NCBI GenBank assembly: GCA_964540165.1
Contig: CAZILU010000179.1
Coordinates: 1-5,286 of the forward strand
Source: Mariniphaga sp964540165
Lineage (GTDB): Bacteria; Bacteroidota; Bacteroidia; Bacteroidales; Prolixibacteraceae
Reading direction: 5' to 3'
DNA: 5,286 bases
The translations under genes and the position numbers were made by a program. This document shows positions 1 to 5,286 of this stretch, piece by piece. The first letter of the stretch is position 1; each line of letters starts with the position of its first letter. Below the pieces are notes generated by a model. The model saw only the letters and a program-made list of their open reading frames with translations. It did no database searches and was not told the origin of the DNA.

Positions 1-415
1 CTGCTCTTCGGCATATCGTCCGTGCCACATGAGCCCGGGCCGAGGCGGGATCACCTCCGGGAAGGATAAAGTGTGTGAGCGCGGGAAGGTCCTCCTCCAT
101 GGCATCGATAGAGCGTTCCAAAAACTCAATATGAGCCGGGGTAATGGCCAGTCGTCCGGTAATCTGATCACCCTTTGCATCGGATGCCAGCCGCGATCCG
201 ATATTAAAAAGTTTATTCTGAATCTCTGTCAGCATTTCACCCAGGGCAAATGGCAGATCGTACGACCGCACAACGCCCACAGCAGCATTCAACTCGTCAA
301 TGGTACCATATGCTTCCAGCCGGATGTGGTACTTTTTAACCCGTGTACCGCTTACCAGGCCGGTGGTACCGTCATCACCGGTTTTCGTGTATATCTTAAA
401 TCGGTTCTTCTCCAT
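1..415 (-). CDS. PduO-type ATP:cob(I)alamin adenosyltransferase, C-terminus cut off by window edge
   Basis: Partial gene: starts at the ATG at 415-413 and runs off the left edge after 138 complete codons. The family is usually about 180-190 residues, so roughly 50 are missing. The enzyme transfers the adenosyl group of ATP to cob(I)alamin, making adenosylcobalamin in the cytoplasm. Seen: the N-terminal ATP-binding motif KIYTKTGDDGTTGL (residues 7-20), then RVKK near 25-28, YGTIDELNAAVG (36-47), FILPGG (116-121), and at the edge HVARTICRRA (129-138), which matches the HxARTxxRRAE block of PduO/MMAB proteins. The combination is distinctive, so the family call is firm; PduO/MMAB type rather than the CobA/BtuR P-loop type. 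The start lies 9 bp after the stop of the ABC ATPase gene, so the two are probably cotranscribed. No Shine-Dalgarno is seen before the ATG (TTTGCACCG-ATG). Adenosylcobalamin would serve methylmalonyl-CoA mutase or a similar mutase elsewhere in the genome (inference). Confidence 0.93.
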   Translation of the reverse strand, partial: MEKNRFKIYTKTGDDGTTGLVSGTRVKKYHIRLEAYGTIDELNAAVGVVRSYDLPFALGEMLTEIQNKLFNIGSRLASDAKGDQITGRLAITPAHIEFLERSIDAMEEDLPALTHFILPGGDPASARAHVARTICRRA

Positions 416-424
416 CGGTGCAAA

Positions 425-1129
425 CTAATAGACCGGATTCGGATTAATTATATCTTTTTCAACCTCACCATCTTTCAATTTAATAATCCGGTGAGCATGA
501 CGGGCAATATCCTCTTCGTGGGTAACCATTACCAGGGTGTTGCCATTCCGGTGAATCTGGGCAAACAGCCGCATGATATCTTCCGAAATGATCGAATCAA
601 GGTTTCCGGTAGGCTCGTCGGCTAATAACAGAGAGGGGTTGTTTACCAGCGCACGGGCAATCGCAACACGTTGCCGCTGACCTCCGGAGAGTTCATTTGG
701 CTGATGCTCCACCCGGTCGGCTAATCCCACATCGGTAAGTGTTGCCATAGCCCGTTCTTTCCGCTCATGCTTTCGTACCCCGGCATAGATCATCGGCAGC
801 ATCACATTTTCCAGGGCTGTGCTTCGGGGCAACAGGTTAAACACCTGAAAAACAAACCCAATCTCTTTATTGCGGATGGCAGCCAGATCATTGTCTGACA
901 TACGACTCACATCCCGTTCATTCAACACATAAGTACCGCTGGTGGGTGTATCCAGGCATCCGATGATATTCATCAACGTCGATTTTCCCGATCCGGAAGC
1001 TCCCATAATGGCTACATATTCACCCTTGTAAATATCAAGCGAGACGGAGCGCAGTGCCCGCACAACCTGAGTTCCAACCTTATAATTCTTCGTTATCTTA
1101 TCTAAATGAATAATTCCTCTGTTCATCAT
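425..1129 (-). CDS. ABC transporter ATP-binding protein, MacB/LolD family
   Basis: A 234-residue ATPase, complete and of normal length for a stand-alone MacB/LolD/FtsE-type nucleotide-binding subunit. It would power an inner-membrane permease of the MacB/FtsX/LolCE kind. Motifs (from the ATG at 1129): Walker A GASGSGKST (43-51), Q-loop Q95 in GFVFQVFNLLP, signature LSGGQRQR (147-154), Walker B LLLADEP (167-173) with catalytic E172, D-loop NLD (176-178) and switch histidine H204 in VMVTHE. The FNLLP...TALENVMLPMIYAG stretch is typical of the MacB subgroup. Two adjacent ATGs (1129 and 1126) are both plausible starts. A further in-frame TTG at 1156 is less likely because it lies upstream of the AGGAGGT and would add a lysine-rich tail not usual in the family. 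No permease gene is visible on either side, so the substrate is unknown; roles in lipoprotein sorting, efflux or cell division cannot be separated. A cobalamin adenosyltransferase follows after 9 bp. Confidence 0.95.
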   Translation of the reverse strand: MMNRGIIHLDKITKNYKVGTQVVRALRSVSLDIYKGEYVAIMGASGSGKSTLMNIIGCLDTPTSGTYVLNERDVSRMSDNDLAAIRNKEIGFVFQVFNLLPRSTALENVMLPMIYAGVRKHERKERAMATLTDVGLADRVEHQPNELSGGQRQRVAIARALVNNPSLLLADEPTGNLDSIISEDIMRLFAQIHRNGNTLVMVTHEEDIARHAHRIIKLKDGEVEKDIINPNPVY

Positions 1130-1143
1130 TTTATTTTTTTTCA

Positions 1144-1150
1144 ACCTCCT
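1144..1150 (-). promoter_or_regulatory. Consensus Shine-Dalgarno AGGAGGT before the ABC ATPase
   Basis: Read on the minus strand the bases are AGGAGGT, a full match to the anti-Shine-Dalgarno complement, followed by an A-rich tract. It ends 14 nt before the ATG at 1129 and 17 nt before the ATG at 1126, longer than the usual 5-9 nt. It favours 1129 over 1126 and argues against the TTG at 1156, which is upstream of it. No other gene in the window has a comparable site. Whether ribosomes use it at this spacing is uncertain. Confidence 0.5.
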
Positions 1151-1214
1151 TTGCAAACGAATTGCCTTTAGCGAAAACAGAACGAAATCCCAACCGGTTC
1201 AATCCATTTCTCCT

Positions 1215-1250
1215 ATTGGTAATCCAATGGCCTGATCCATTACAATGGCC
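1215..1250. repeat. Small direct and inverted repeats in the spacer before the ABC ATPase
   Basis: This part of the 147-bp spacer between the gamma subunit and the ABC ATPase holds an 8-bp direct repeat CAATGGCC at 1225-1232 and 1243-1250 (18-bp period) and two perfect short palindromes, ATTGG-TAAT-CCAAT (1215-1228) and CCATT-AC-AATGG (1237-1248). Just upstream in the direction of transcription, at 1265-1258, is TACTTTTG, which fits the Bacteroidota -7 promoter consensus TAnnTTTG; no -33 TTTG is found at a suitable distance. No U-tract follows the palindromes, so an intrinsic terminator is not supported. The repeats could be an operator for a separately transcribed ABC ATPase/adenosyltransferase unit, or chance. 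Confidence 0.35.
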
Positions 1251-1276
1251 ATTCGGACAAAAGTAATACTTTCCAG

Positions 1277-1828
1277 CTAAACCTGCTGCACGGTCTCAAC
1301 GATTTCACTGCCACGCTGTATGGCATCCAGGTTTAACGGGATCAGCTTGTGATAACGCTCTGGCAATGATTTTTTCAAACCTCTCTCCACGTTATCCAAC
1401 TGAATGATCGGTTTCACATTCAGAAAACTGCCAAGAACAATCATGTTAAACACCTTGGGATTTCCCATGTCAACAGCCGCTTTAGTTCCTTCCACCCGGT
1501 AAATGTTGATATCTTTCCTGGTCGGATTTTTAACGATACCATTCGGATCGTACAACAGGGTTCCTCCTGGTTTTACCGCTTTTTCAAACTTATCCAGGCT
1601 CTGCTGATTCAAAATAATAGCGGTATCAAACTCATGAAGGATGGGTGAACTGATGCGGTTATCGCTGATGATCACCGTAACGTTTGCCGTTCCGCCCCGC
1701 ATTTCAGGTCCGTATGAGGGAAACCAGGTAACCTCTTTCTCTTCCATAATACCGGAATAGGCAAGAATCTTGCCCATGGAGAGTACGCCTTGCCCGCCAA
1801 ATCCGGCTATAATAATCTCTTCTGTCAT
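1277..1828 (-). CDS. korC: 2-oxoacid:ferredoxin oxidoreductase, gamma subunit (VorC/KorC/PorG family)
   Basis: A 183-residue protein, full length for the stand-alone gamma subunit (pyruvate/ketoisovalerate oxidoreductase catalytic domain family). In this enzyme class it packs against the alpha and beta subunits and helps form the CoA-binding region. Seen: N-terminal glycine-rich IIIAGFGGQGVLSMGK (5-20), the diagnostic YGPEMRGGTANVTV block (39-52), and FNMIVLG (127-133). It is the last gene of the four-subunit set: its ATG (1828) comes 11 bp after the stop of the beta subunit, which indicates cotranscription and probable translational coupling. The leader reads TTTTTAAAGGT directly against the ATG; the purine stretch is too close to act as a normal Shine-Dalgarno. 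The symbol is by family; vorC is equally defensible because the substrate is not determined. Confidence 0.93.
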   Translation of the reverse strand: MTEEIIIAGFGGQGVLSMGKILAYSGIMEEKEVTWFPSYGPEMRGGTANVTVIISDNRISSPILHEFDTAIILNQQSLDKFEKAVKPGGTLLYDPNGIVKNPTRKDINIYRVEGTKAAVDMGNPKVFNMIVLGSFLNVKPIIQLDNVERGLKKSLPERYHKLIPLNLDAIQRGSEIVETVQQV

Positions 1829-1839
1829 ACCTTTAAAAA

Positions 1840-2628
1840 TTAGTTGTTCGGCACCGTTTCACCCTTTTCACTCTCTTTAAGGTCTCCCAGGGGATAATAT
1901 GGAAACATATTCTCCTCCATCCACTGATTGGCCTGAACCGGGGTCATCTTCCACCCCGAATTGCAGGTAGAGACTACCTCTACAAAGGAGGTCCCCTTCT
2001 TGTCCAGCACATTCTGGATCCCCTTTTTCAGGGCTCTTTTGCACTTACGAACGGCTGCGGCCGATTGAGCCGACTGCCGGGTAACGTATGAGGTTCCGGG
2101 TAGCTTAGCTACCAGATCGGTCATTTTCAACGGATATCCGTTCAACTCAACATCACGGCCAAAGGGGGTTGTCGATGTAACCATCCGTTCGATGGTTGTC
2201 GGAGCCATCTGTCCGCCGGTCATACCATAAATACCGTTATTAATAAAAACCACCAGGATGTTCTCACCGCGGTTGCAGGCGTGAATGATCTCGCCGGCAC
2301 CAATGGATGCCAGGTCACCATCTCCCTGATAGGTAAAGACAAACTTATCGGGGTGCAAGCGCGATATGCCCGTTGCCAGCGCAGGTGCCCTGCCATGCGC
2401 AGCTTCCTGCCAGTCTACATCGATATAATGATAGGCAAAAACAGCGCATCCTACCGGGGCTACCGCAATCGTCTTATCCTGAAGGCCCATCTCATCAATT
2501 AACTCCGCCATCAGTTTATGAACCACTCCGTGGGTACAGCCGGGACAGTAATGCATTACGGCATCGGTCAGTACTTTTGTTTTTCCGTAAACCAGGTTTT
2601 CCGGTTTTATAATGTCTTTTATCTCCAT
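1840..2628 (-). CDS. korB: 2-oxoacid:ferredoxin oxidoreductase, TPP-binding beta subunit (KorB/VorA-like)
   Basis: A 262-residue catalytic subunit that binds thiamine pyrophosphate and carries out decarboxylation of the 2-oxo acid. Seen: CPGCTHG (28-34), VGCAVF (59-64), HGRAPALATG (78-87), and the TPP/Mg-binding motif starting GDGD (102-105) and ending with N130-N131 in FINNGIYGMTGGQ, then the AP/TT loop (142-145). Two of the cysteines (C28, C31) lie in the CPGC position conserved in the family, where a cluster-binding role is known for the pyruvate enzyme. The start at 2628 lies 2 bp after the alpha-subunit stop (TGA-TT-ATG) with no Shine-Dalgarno, so it is probably translated by coupling. 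The C-terminus is hydrophilic and ends in PNN. Similar proteins are annotated as 2-oxoglutarate or branched-chain 2-oxoacid oxidoreductase; sequence inspection alone does not fix the substrate. Confidence 0.95.
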   Translation of the reverse strand: MEIKDIIKPENLVYGKTKVLTDAVMHYCPGCTHGVVHKLMAELIDEMGLQDKTIAVAPVGCAVFAYHYIDVDWQEAAHGRAPALATGISRLHPDKFVFTYQGDGDLASIGAGEIIHACNRGENILVVFINNGIYGMTGGQMAPTTIERMVTSTTPFGRDVELNGYPLKMTDLVAKLPGTSYVTRQSAQSAAAVRKCKRALKKGIQNVLDKKGTSFVEVVSTCNSGWKMTPVQANQWMEENMFPYYPLGDLKESEKGETVPNN

Positions 2629-2630
2629 AA

Positions 2631-3728
2631 TCAGCGCTCTGTTACAAATTTTTGTTCTAAGGCATCCACAACCTCACCGGGCGTGGGAATAATTCCTCCC
2701 ATCCGGCCGAAATAGACCACCGGCCGGTAGAGTTTTGCATCGTAAACGGCCTGCTTAATATCCTCAACCATCTGCCCCGCATTCATCTCTACCGATAAGA
2801 AACCCTTTACCTGCGGTGCCAGTTGCCCGATAATCTGTTTTGGAAATGGAAAGAGGGTGATGGGCCGCAGCAATCCGGCTTTGATACCCTTCTCGCGGGC
2901 AATCTCCACCGCCTTTTGACAAACGCGGGCCGATGACCCAAAAGCAACAAACAGATACTCGGCATCATCACACTGGAAAAGCTCATACCGTTGCTCCTCG
3001 GCTTCCATTTTCCGGTATTTTTCCTGAAAACGAAGGTTATTCTCCTCCATCTTCTGCGAATCTAACTCTAAAGAGGTGATCACATTACGGGACCGTGATG
3101 CCGGTTTGCCTGTCGTGGCCCAGCTACCCCACTTCTCAATGATCTCCTCATCGGTCCAGCGCTTCTTATAGCCCGAAAGTTCCACCTTCTCCATCATCTG
3201 ACCAATAGCGCCATCGGTCAAAATCATAGCCGGATTTCGGTACTTAAATGCCAGCTCAAAGGAGAGGTCAACAAAATCATTCATCTCCTGAACCGATGAA
3301 GGAGCCAGAACAATCAACTTGTAATCGCCATGGCCTCCGCCTTTTACCGCCTGGAAATAATCTGCCTGAGACGGCTGAATCGTACCAAGCCCGGGCCCTC
3401 CGCGCTGAACATTAACGATCAGACAAGGCAGCTCCGCTCCTGCGATATAGGAAATGCCTTCCGACATCAGGCTGATCCCCGGACTGGAAGAGGTAGTCAT
3501 CACTTTCTTACCGGTTCCTGCAGCACCATAAACCATGTTGATGGCTGCCACTTCACTTTCTGCCTGCAAAACAACCATACCGGTTTCATGCCATGGCTGG
3601 CGATCCATCAGGGTCTCCATTATCTCCGACTGGGGAGTGATCGGGTAACCAAAGTAGCCATCACATCCGCAACGGATCGCTGCTTCAGCCAAAACCTCAT
3701 TCCCCTTCATCAATCTTAATTCACCCAT
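2631..3728 (-). CDS. vorB: 2-oxoacid:ferredoxin oxidoreductase, alpha subunit (VorB/KorA family)
   Basis: A 365-residue alpha subunit. Seen: N-terminal LMKGNEVLAEAAIRCGCDGY (6-25) running into YFGYPITPQSEI (25-36), the QAESEVAAINMVYGAAGTG region (55-73), TSSSPGISLMSEG (79-91), the QRGGPGLGTIQPSQADYFQA block (108-127) and a C-terminal transketolase-like domain with LLRPITLFPFP (286-296) and VEMNAGQM (313-320). GPGLGTIQPSQAD is the form seen in proteins annotated VorB (3-methyl-2-oxobutanoate:ferredoxin oxidoreductase) rather than the GPSTG form of many KorA proteins, which favours branched-chain 2-oxo acids, tentatively. The start chosen (ATG 3728) puts the family N-terminus at the right distance; the frame stays open to an ATG at 3857, but those 43 extra residues do not look like the family. 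No Shine-Dalgarno is seen. The beta-subunit gene follows after 2 bp. Confidence 0.95.
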   Translation of the reverse strand: MGELRLMKGNEVLAEAAIRCGCDGYFGYPITPQSEIMETLMDRQPWHETGMVVLQAESEVAAINMVYGAAGTGKKVMTTSSSPGISLMSEGISYIAGAELPCLIVNVQRGGPGLGTIQPSQADYFQAVKGGGHGDYKLIVLAPSSVQEMNDFVDLSFELAFKYRNPAMILTDGAIGQMMEKVELSGYKKRWTDEEIIEKWGSWATTGKPASRSRNVITSLELDSQKMEENNLRFQEKYRKMEAEEQRYELFQCDDAEYLFVAFGSSARVCQKAVEIAREKGIKAGLLRPITLFPFPKQIIGQLAPQVKGFLSVEMNAGQMVEDIKQAVYDAKLYRPVVYFGRMGGIIPTPGEVVDALEQKFVTER

Positions 3729-3789
3729 TATACTAACTTTTTCAATTTTCACTAATAAATTGATCCACAGAATAACGTCAATAACACAT

Positions 3790-3834
3790 AAATAACCGGG
3801 AGCCTGACAGTGGTGCGGGAGAAATAATCCGGGA
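3790..3834. repeat. Near-identical 12/13-bp direct repeat in the ferredoxin-alpha spacer
   Basis: Two copies of AAATAA(T)CCGGGA lie at 3790-3801 and 3822-3834, identical except for one inserted T and 32 bp apart start to start. They sit inside the 163-bp spacer 3729-3891 that separates the ferredoxin gene from the alpha-subunit gene. The spacer is otherwise unassigned: no clear Bacteroidota -33/-7 pair and no stem with a U-tract was found. The repeats may be binding sites for a regulator or chance. Confidence 0.3.
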
Positions 3835-3891
3835 AAATTGCTTTCTGCCGGATCCATCAGCGCCCAAACCTGCCTGATAATCGGCTCGCAA

Positions 3892-4116
3892 CTATACCTT
3901 AACCCGGTAAACCGTTATGCATGAATCAGGACAGACCACGCCACAATTGGAACATCCGGTGCACAATTCAGGATTCTTCATAAAACTGTAATGATATCCT
4001 TTATTATTCACATCATGATGCAGAGCAAGCACTCCCTCGGGACATGCAACCACACATACGTCACATCCTTTACACGTCTCTGTATCTACAACGACAGCTC
4101 CTCGTACTTTTGCCAT
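3892..4116 (-). CDS. 2x[4Fe-4S] ferredoxin, delta subunit of 2-oxoacid:ferredoxin oxidoreductase
   Basis: A 74-residue ferredoxin-type polypeptide, the usual size for the separate delta subunit (VorD/KorD/PorD). It passes electrons from the TPP site to external ferredoxin. Two complete CxxCxxCxxxCP cluster motifs are visible: C15, C18, C21, C25 (CKGCDVCVVACP) and C52, C55, C58, C62 (CTGCSNCGVVCP). The family C-terminus ITVYRVKV is present. A ninth cysteine, C66, follows the second motif (CPDSC) where alanine is more usual. It is first of the four subunit genes, so the order is delta-alpha-beta-gamma. The ATG at 4116 is preceded by TTTAAGGT immediately against the start, similar to the gamma-subunit leader. 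A 123-bp A+T-rich gap separates it from the aminotransferase upstream, and a 163-bp gap from the alpha subunit downstream. Confidence 0.94.
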   Translation of the reverse strand: MAKVRGAVVVDTETCKGCDVCVVACPEGVLALHHDVNNKGYHYSFMKNPELCTGCSNCGVVCPDSCITVYRVKV

Positions 4117-4239
4117 ACCTTAAATATTTCGGATAAAAATAACAACCTCATTTCACAAAAAAGAGTATAAAAATCAGGTTATTGCACTATTTTTTTCAGG
4201 TTATAATTTGTAATCAAAAATCTGAGATTAAAAAAAGTC
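4117..4239 (-). promoter_or_regulatory. A+T-rich spacer upstream of the oxidoreductase genes, probable promoter region
   Basis: The spacer has 29 G/C in 123 bp (about 24%), far below the flanking genes, and is rich in T-tracts on the transcribed strand. This is typical of a promoter and untranslated leader in low-Shine-Dalgarno Bacteroidota. The nearest thing to a Bacteroidota promoter is a TTTTTTG followed after 14 nt by TATTTTTA (consensus TAnnTTTG); the spacer is too short and the last base is wrong, so no exact box is claimed. AATC-TCA-GATT followed by T's just after the aminotransferase stop is too short a stem to call a terminator. Confidence 0.35.
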
Positions 4240-5286
4240 TTATCTGTTTTCACGAAAATGAGCGTTAAATAACTTCAGTCGTTCCTCCAGATCATCAAAC
4301 TGGTCGCGCTTTACAAACGATACACACGCCCGTATCCCCTCTTCGTCACTACCGGTATTATCGAGGGCAATGGCACTGATCCCGTAATATAATAAATTGG
4401 ATACCAACTCATTCCCGGTCATGCCATGATATTTGATCGTAAAATAGAATCCATCGGCTATGGATTGGTCCAGATCCATCTGATAGACCAATTCAAATCC
4501 GTTGTCACGGAACATCTTCTTCATGATCCGGGCCCGTTCTCCATACTCCTTTACCTCTTCAAGAAAATTAAACTTCCCTTCGTTTGCAGCCTGCAGCATC
4601 GCTGTCAATGCCCATTGGGCCGAATGGCTGGTCCCCGAAGAGAAGGCATAGAGCAGACGCAGCGTAATCGTACTCCCGAAGTCGGTTCCGCCAAAGCGTC
4701 TTTGAAGGGCCGGATAATCCCGTTTACGAATCTGGTCCGACATCACCATCAGTCCGATTCGCTGCCCGGCATAGGAAAATATTTTTGACGATGAGATAAA
4801 CAGGATGTAATTAGCGGTATACCTGGCAACGGTAGGTTGAAAGGGTGGTTCGCCGGGCTTCGACAGGTCCTGACGAAAATCCATGCCAAAATAGGCCAGG
4901 TCTTCCATAACAATGACATCGTACTTTTCGGCTAACCGGCCAATGATCTGTAACTCCATTTCCGTCAAACATATCCAGGACGGATTATTTGGATTGGAAT
5001 AAACAATAGAGCAGATATTCCCTTTAGCCAGATAGGATTCCAGCTTGGCTTCCAGATTACCGCCCCGGTAGTGAAACACGTCAAACGTTTCATATTTCTG
5101 TCCTAAAACCTTCATTTGCTGCTTCTGAACCGGAAATCCAGGATCAATAAAAAGAGCGGTATCCTTTCCGTCAACCGCATGCGCAGCAGCCATAAATGCG
5201 GCATACGTACCCTGCATTGAACCGACCGTTGGAACACACCCCCCCGGAGATACCTCAATATTCAGAAAATTTTTCACAAACTTAGA
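4240..5286 (-). CDS. Fold-type I PLP-dependent aminotransferase (class I/II), N-terminus outside window
   Basis: Open from the right edge to the TAA at 4242-4240: 348 residues visible. Related enzymes have about 390-440, so some 50-90 N-terminal residues lie beyond the window. The in-frame GTG at 5277 is not a credible start because the frame is open upstream. Counting from the first visible codon: GSMQG (22-26, cofactor-phosphate region), NPNNP (98-102, with the ring-contacting Asn), D129 and Y132 in EDLAYFG (pyridine nitrogen and O3' contacts), SSSKIFSYAGQRIG (165-178) with Schiff-base lysine K168 and R176, and the substrate carboxylate arginine R319 in IRACVSF. All catalytic residues in view are present. 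It would transaminate an amino acid to the 2-oxo acid used by the oxidoreductase encoded next to it, or the reverse; the specific substrate is not readable. Whether it shares a transcript with the oxidoreductase is open, given the 123-bp A+T-rich gap. Confidence 0.92.
   Translation of the reverse strand, partial: SKFVKNFLNIEVSPGGCVPTVGSMQGTYAAFMAAAHAVDGKDTALFIDPGFPVQKQQMKVLGQKYETFDVFHYRGGNLEAKLESYLAKGNICSIVYSNPNNPSWICLTEMELQIIGRLAEKYDVIVMEDLAYFGMDFRQDLSKPGEPPFQPTVARYTANYILFISSSKIFSYAGQRIGLMVMSDQIRKRDYPALQRRFGGTDFGSTITLRLLYAFSSGTSHSAQWALTAMLQAANEGKFNFLEEVKEYGERARIMKKMFRDNGFELVYQMDLDQSIADGFYFTIKYHGMTGNELVSNLLYYGISAIALDNTGSDEEGIRACVSFVKRDQFDDLEERLKLFNAHFRENR

Noticed and set aside
29..625. 198-codon open frame on the plus strand
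   Set aside because: It is antisense to the adenosyltransferase and the ABC ATPase, both of which have unmistakable family motifs; its translation has no recognisable domain.
1199..1252. 17-residue small ORF before the ABC ATPase
   Set aside because: It has no ribosome-binding site or distinctive composition, and a frame this short is expected by chance; kept only as part of the spacer observation.
1130..1276. Read-through or fusion of the gamma subunit to the ABC ATPase, which share a frame across the spacer
   Set aside because: The frame contains both the TAG at 1277 and a TGA at 1199; two stops in about 50 codons is near chance, and both proteins have normal family ends.
2281..2715. Three short overlapping plus-strand frames
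   Set aside because: All are antisense to the TPP-binding beta subunit or the alpha-subunit C-terminus, with no motif or start signal.
3330..3719. 129-codon open frame on the plus strand
   Set aside because: It lies wholly antisense to the conserved N-terminal half of the alpha subunit and has no recognisable features.
3729..3857. 43-residue N-terminal extension of the alpha subunit from the ATG at 3857
   Set aside because: The family begins at about the LMKGNEVLAEAA block; the extension is not family-like and the ATG at 3728 gives the expected length.
4207..4236. Possible terminator after the aminotransferase
   Set aside because: The stems AATC-TCA-GATT and TTTG-TAAT-CAAA have only 4-bp A/T-rich arms, which any such A/T-rich sequence would contain.
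4426..4788. 120-codon open frame on the plus strand
   Set aside because: It is antisense to the aminotransferase, including the codons of its catalytic lysine region; a shadow frame.

Overview
The window reads as ordinary core metabolism of an anaerobic or facultatively fermentative bacterium, most likely from the Bacteroidota (Bacteroidales/Marinilabiliales-like). The basis is the gene content and order (PLP aminotransferase, then a four-subunit 2-oxoacid:ferredoxin oxidoreductase), the general lack of Shine-Dalgarno sequences with A/T-rich leaders instead, and the mid-range GC. This placement is inference; no rRNA or marker gene is present. All six recognisable genes are on the minus strand, so transcription runs from high to low coordinates.

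Right edge, 5286 to 4240: C-terminal part of a fold-type I PLP aminotransferase whose start lies outside the window. A 123-bp, very A+T-rich spacer (about 24% GC) follows. Then come a 2x[4Fe-4S] ferredoxin subunit (4116-3892), a 163-bp spacer, the alpha subunit (3728-2631), the TPP-binding beta subunit (2628-1840) and the gamma subunit (1828-1277). The four subunits are in delta-alpha-beta-gamma order and form a complete Vor/Kor-type 2-oxoacid:ferredoxin oxidoreductase. The last three genes are packed with 2- and 11-bp gaps.

Left part: after a 147-bp spacer with small repeats comes a MacB/LolD-type ABC transporter ATPase (1129-425) with no permease in view. Nine bases after it starts a PduO-type ATP:cob(I)alamin adenosyltransferase (415 to beyond position 1), cut by the left edge after 138 residues.

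How the genes fit together: the aminotransferase would interconvert amino acids and 2-oxo acids. The oxidoreductase would convert those 2-oxo acids and CoA to acyl-CoA, CO2 and reduced ferredoxin, or run in reverse to build 2-oxo acids from acyl-CoA. The adenosyltransferase supplies adenosylcobalamin, the cofactor of methylmalonyl-CoA mutase and related acyl-CoA mutases, which is a possible but unproven functional link. The ABC ATPase has no evident link to the rest. I found no mobile element, CRISPR array, RNA gene or previously undescribed system; the points worth a second look are small features of the spacers and a few gene-level oddities.
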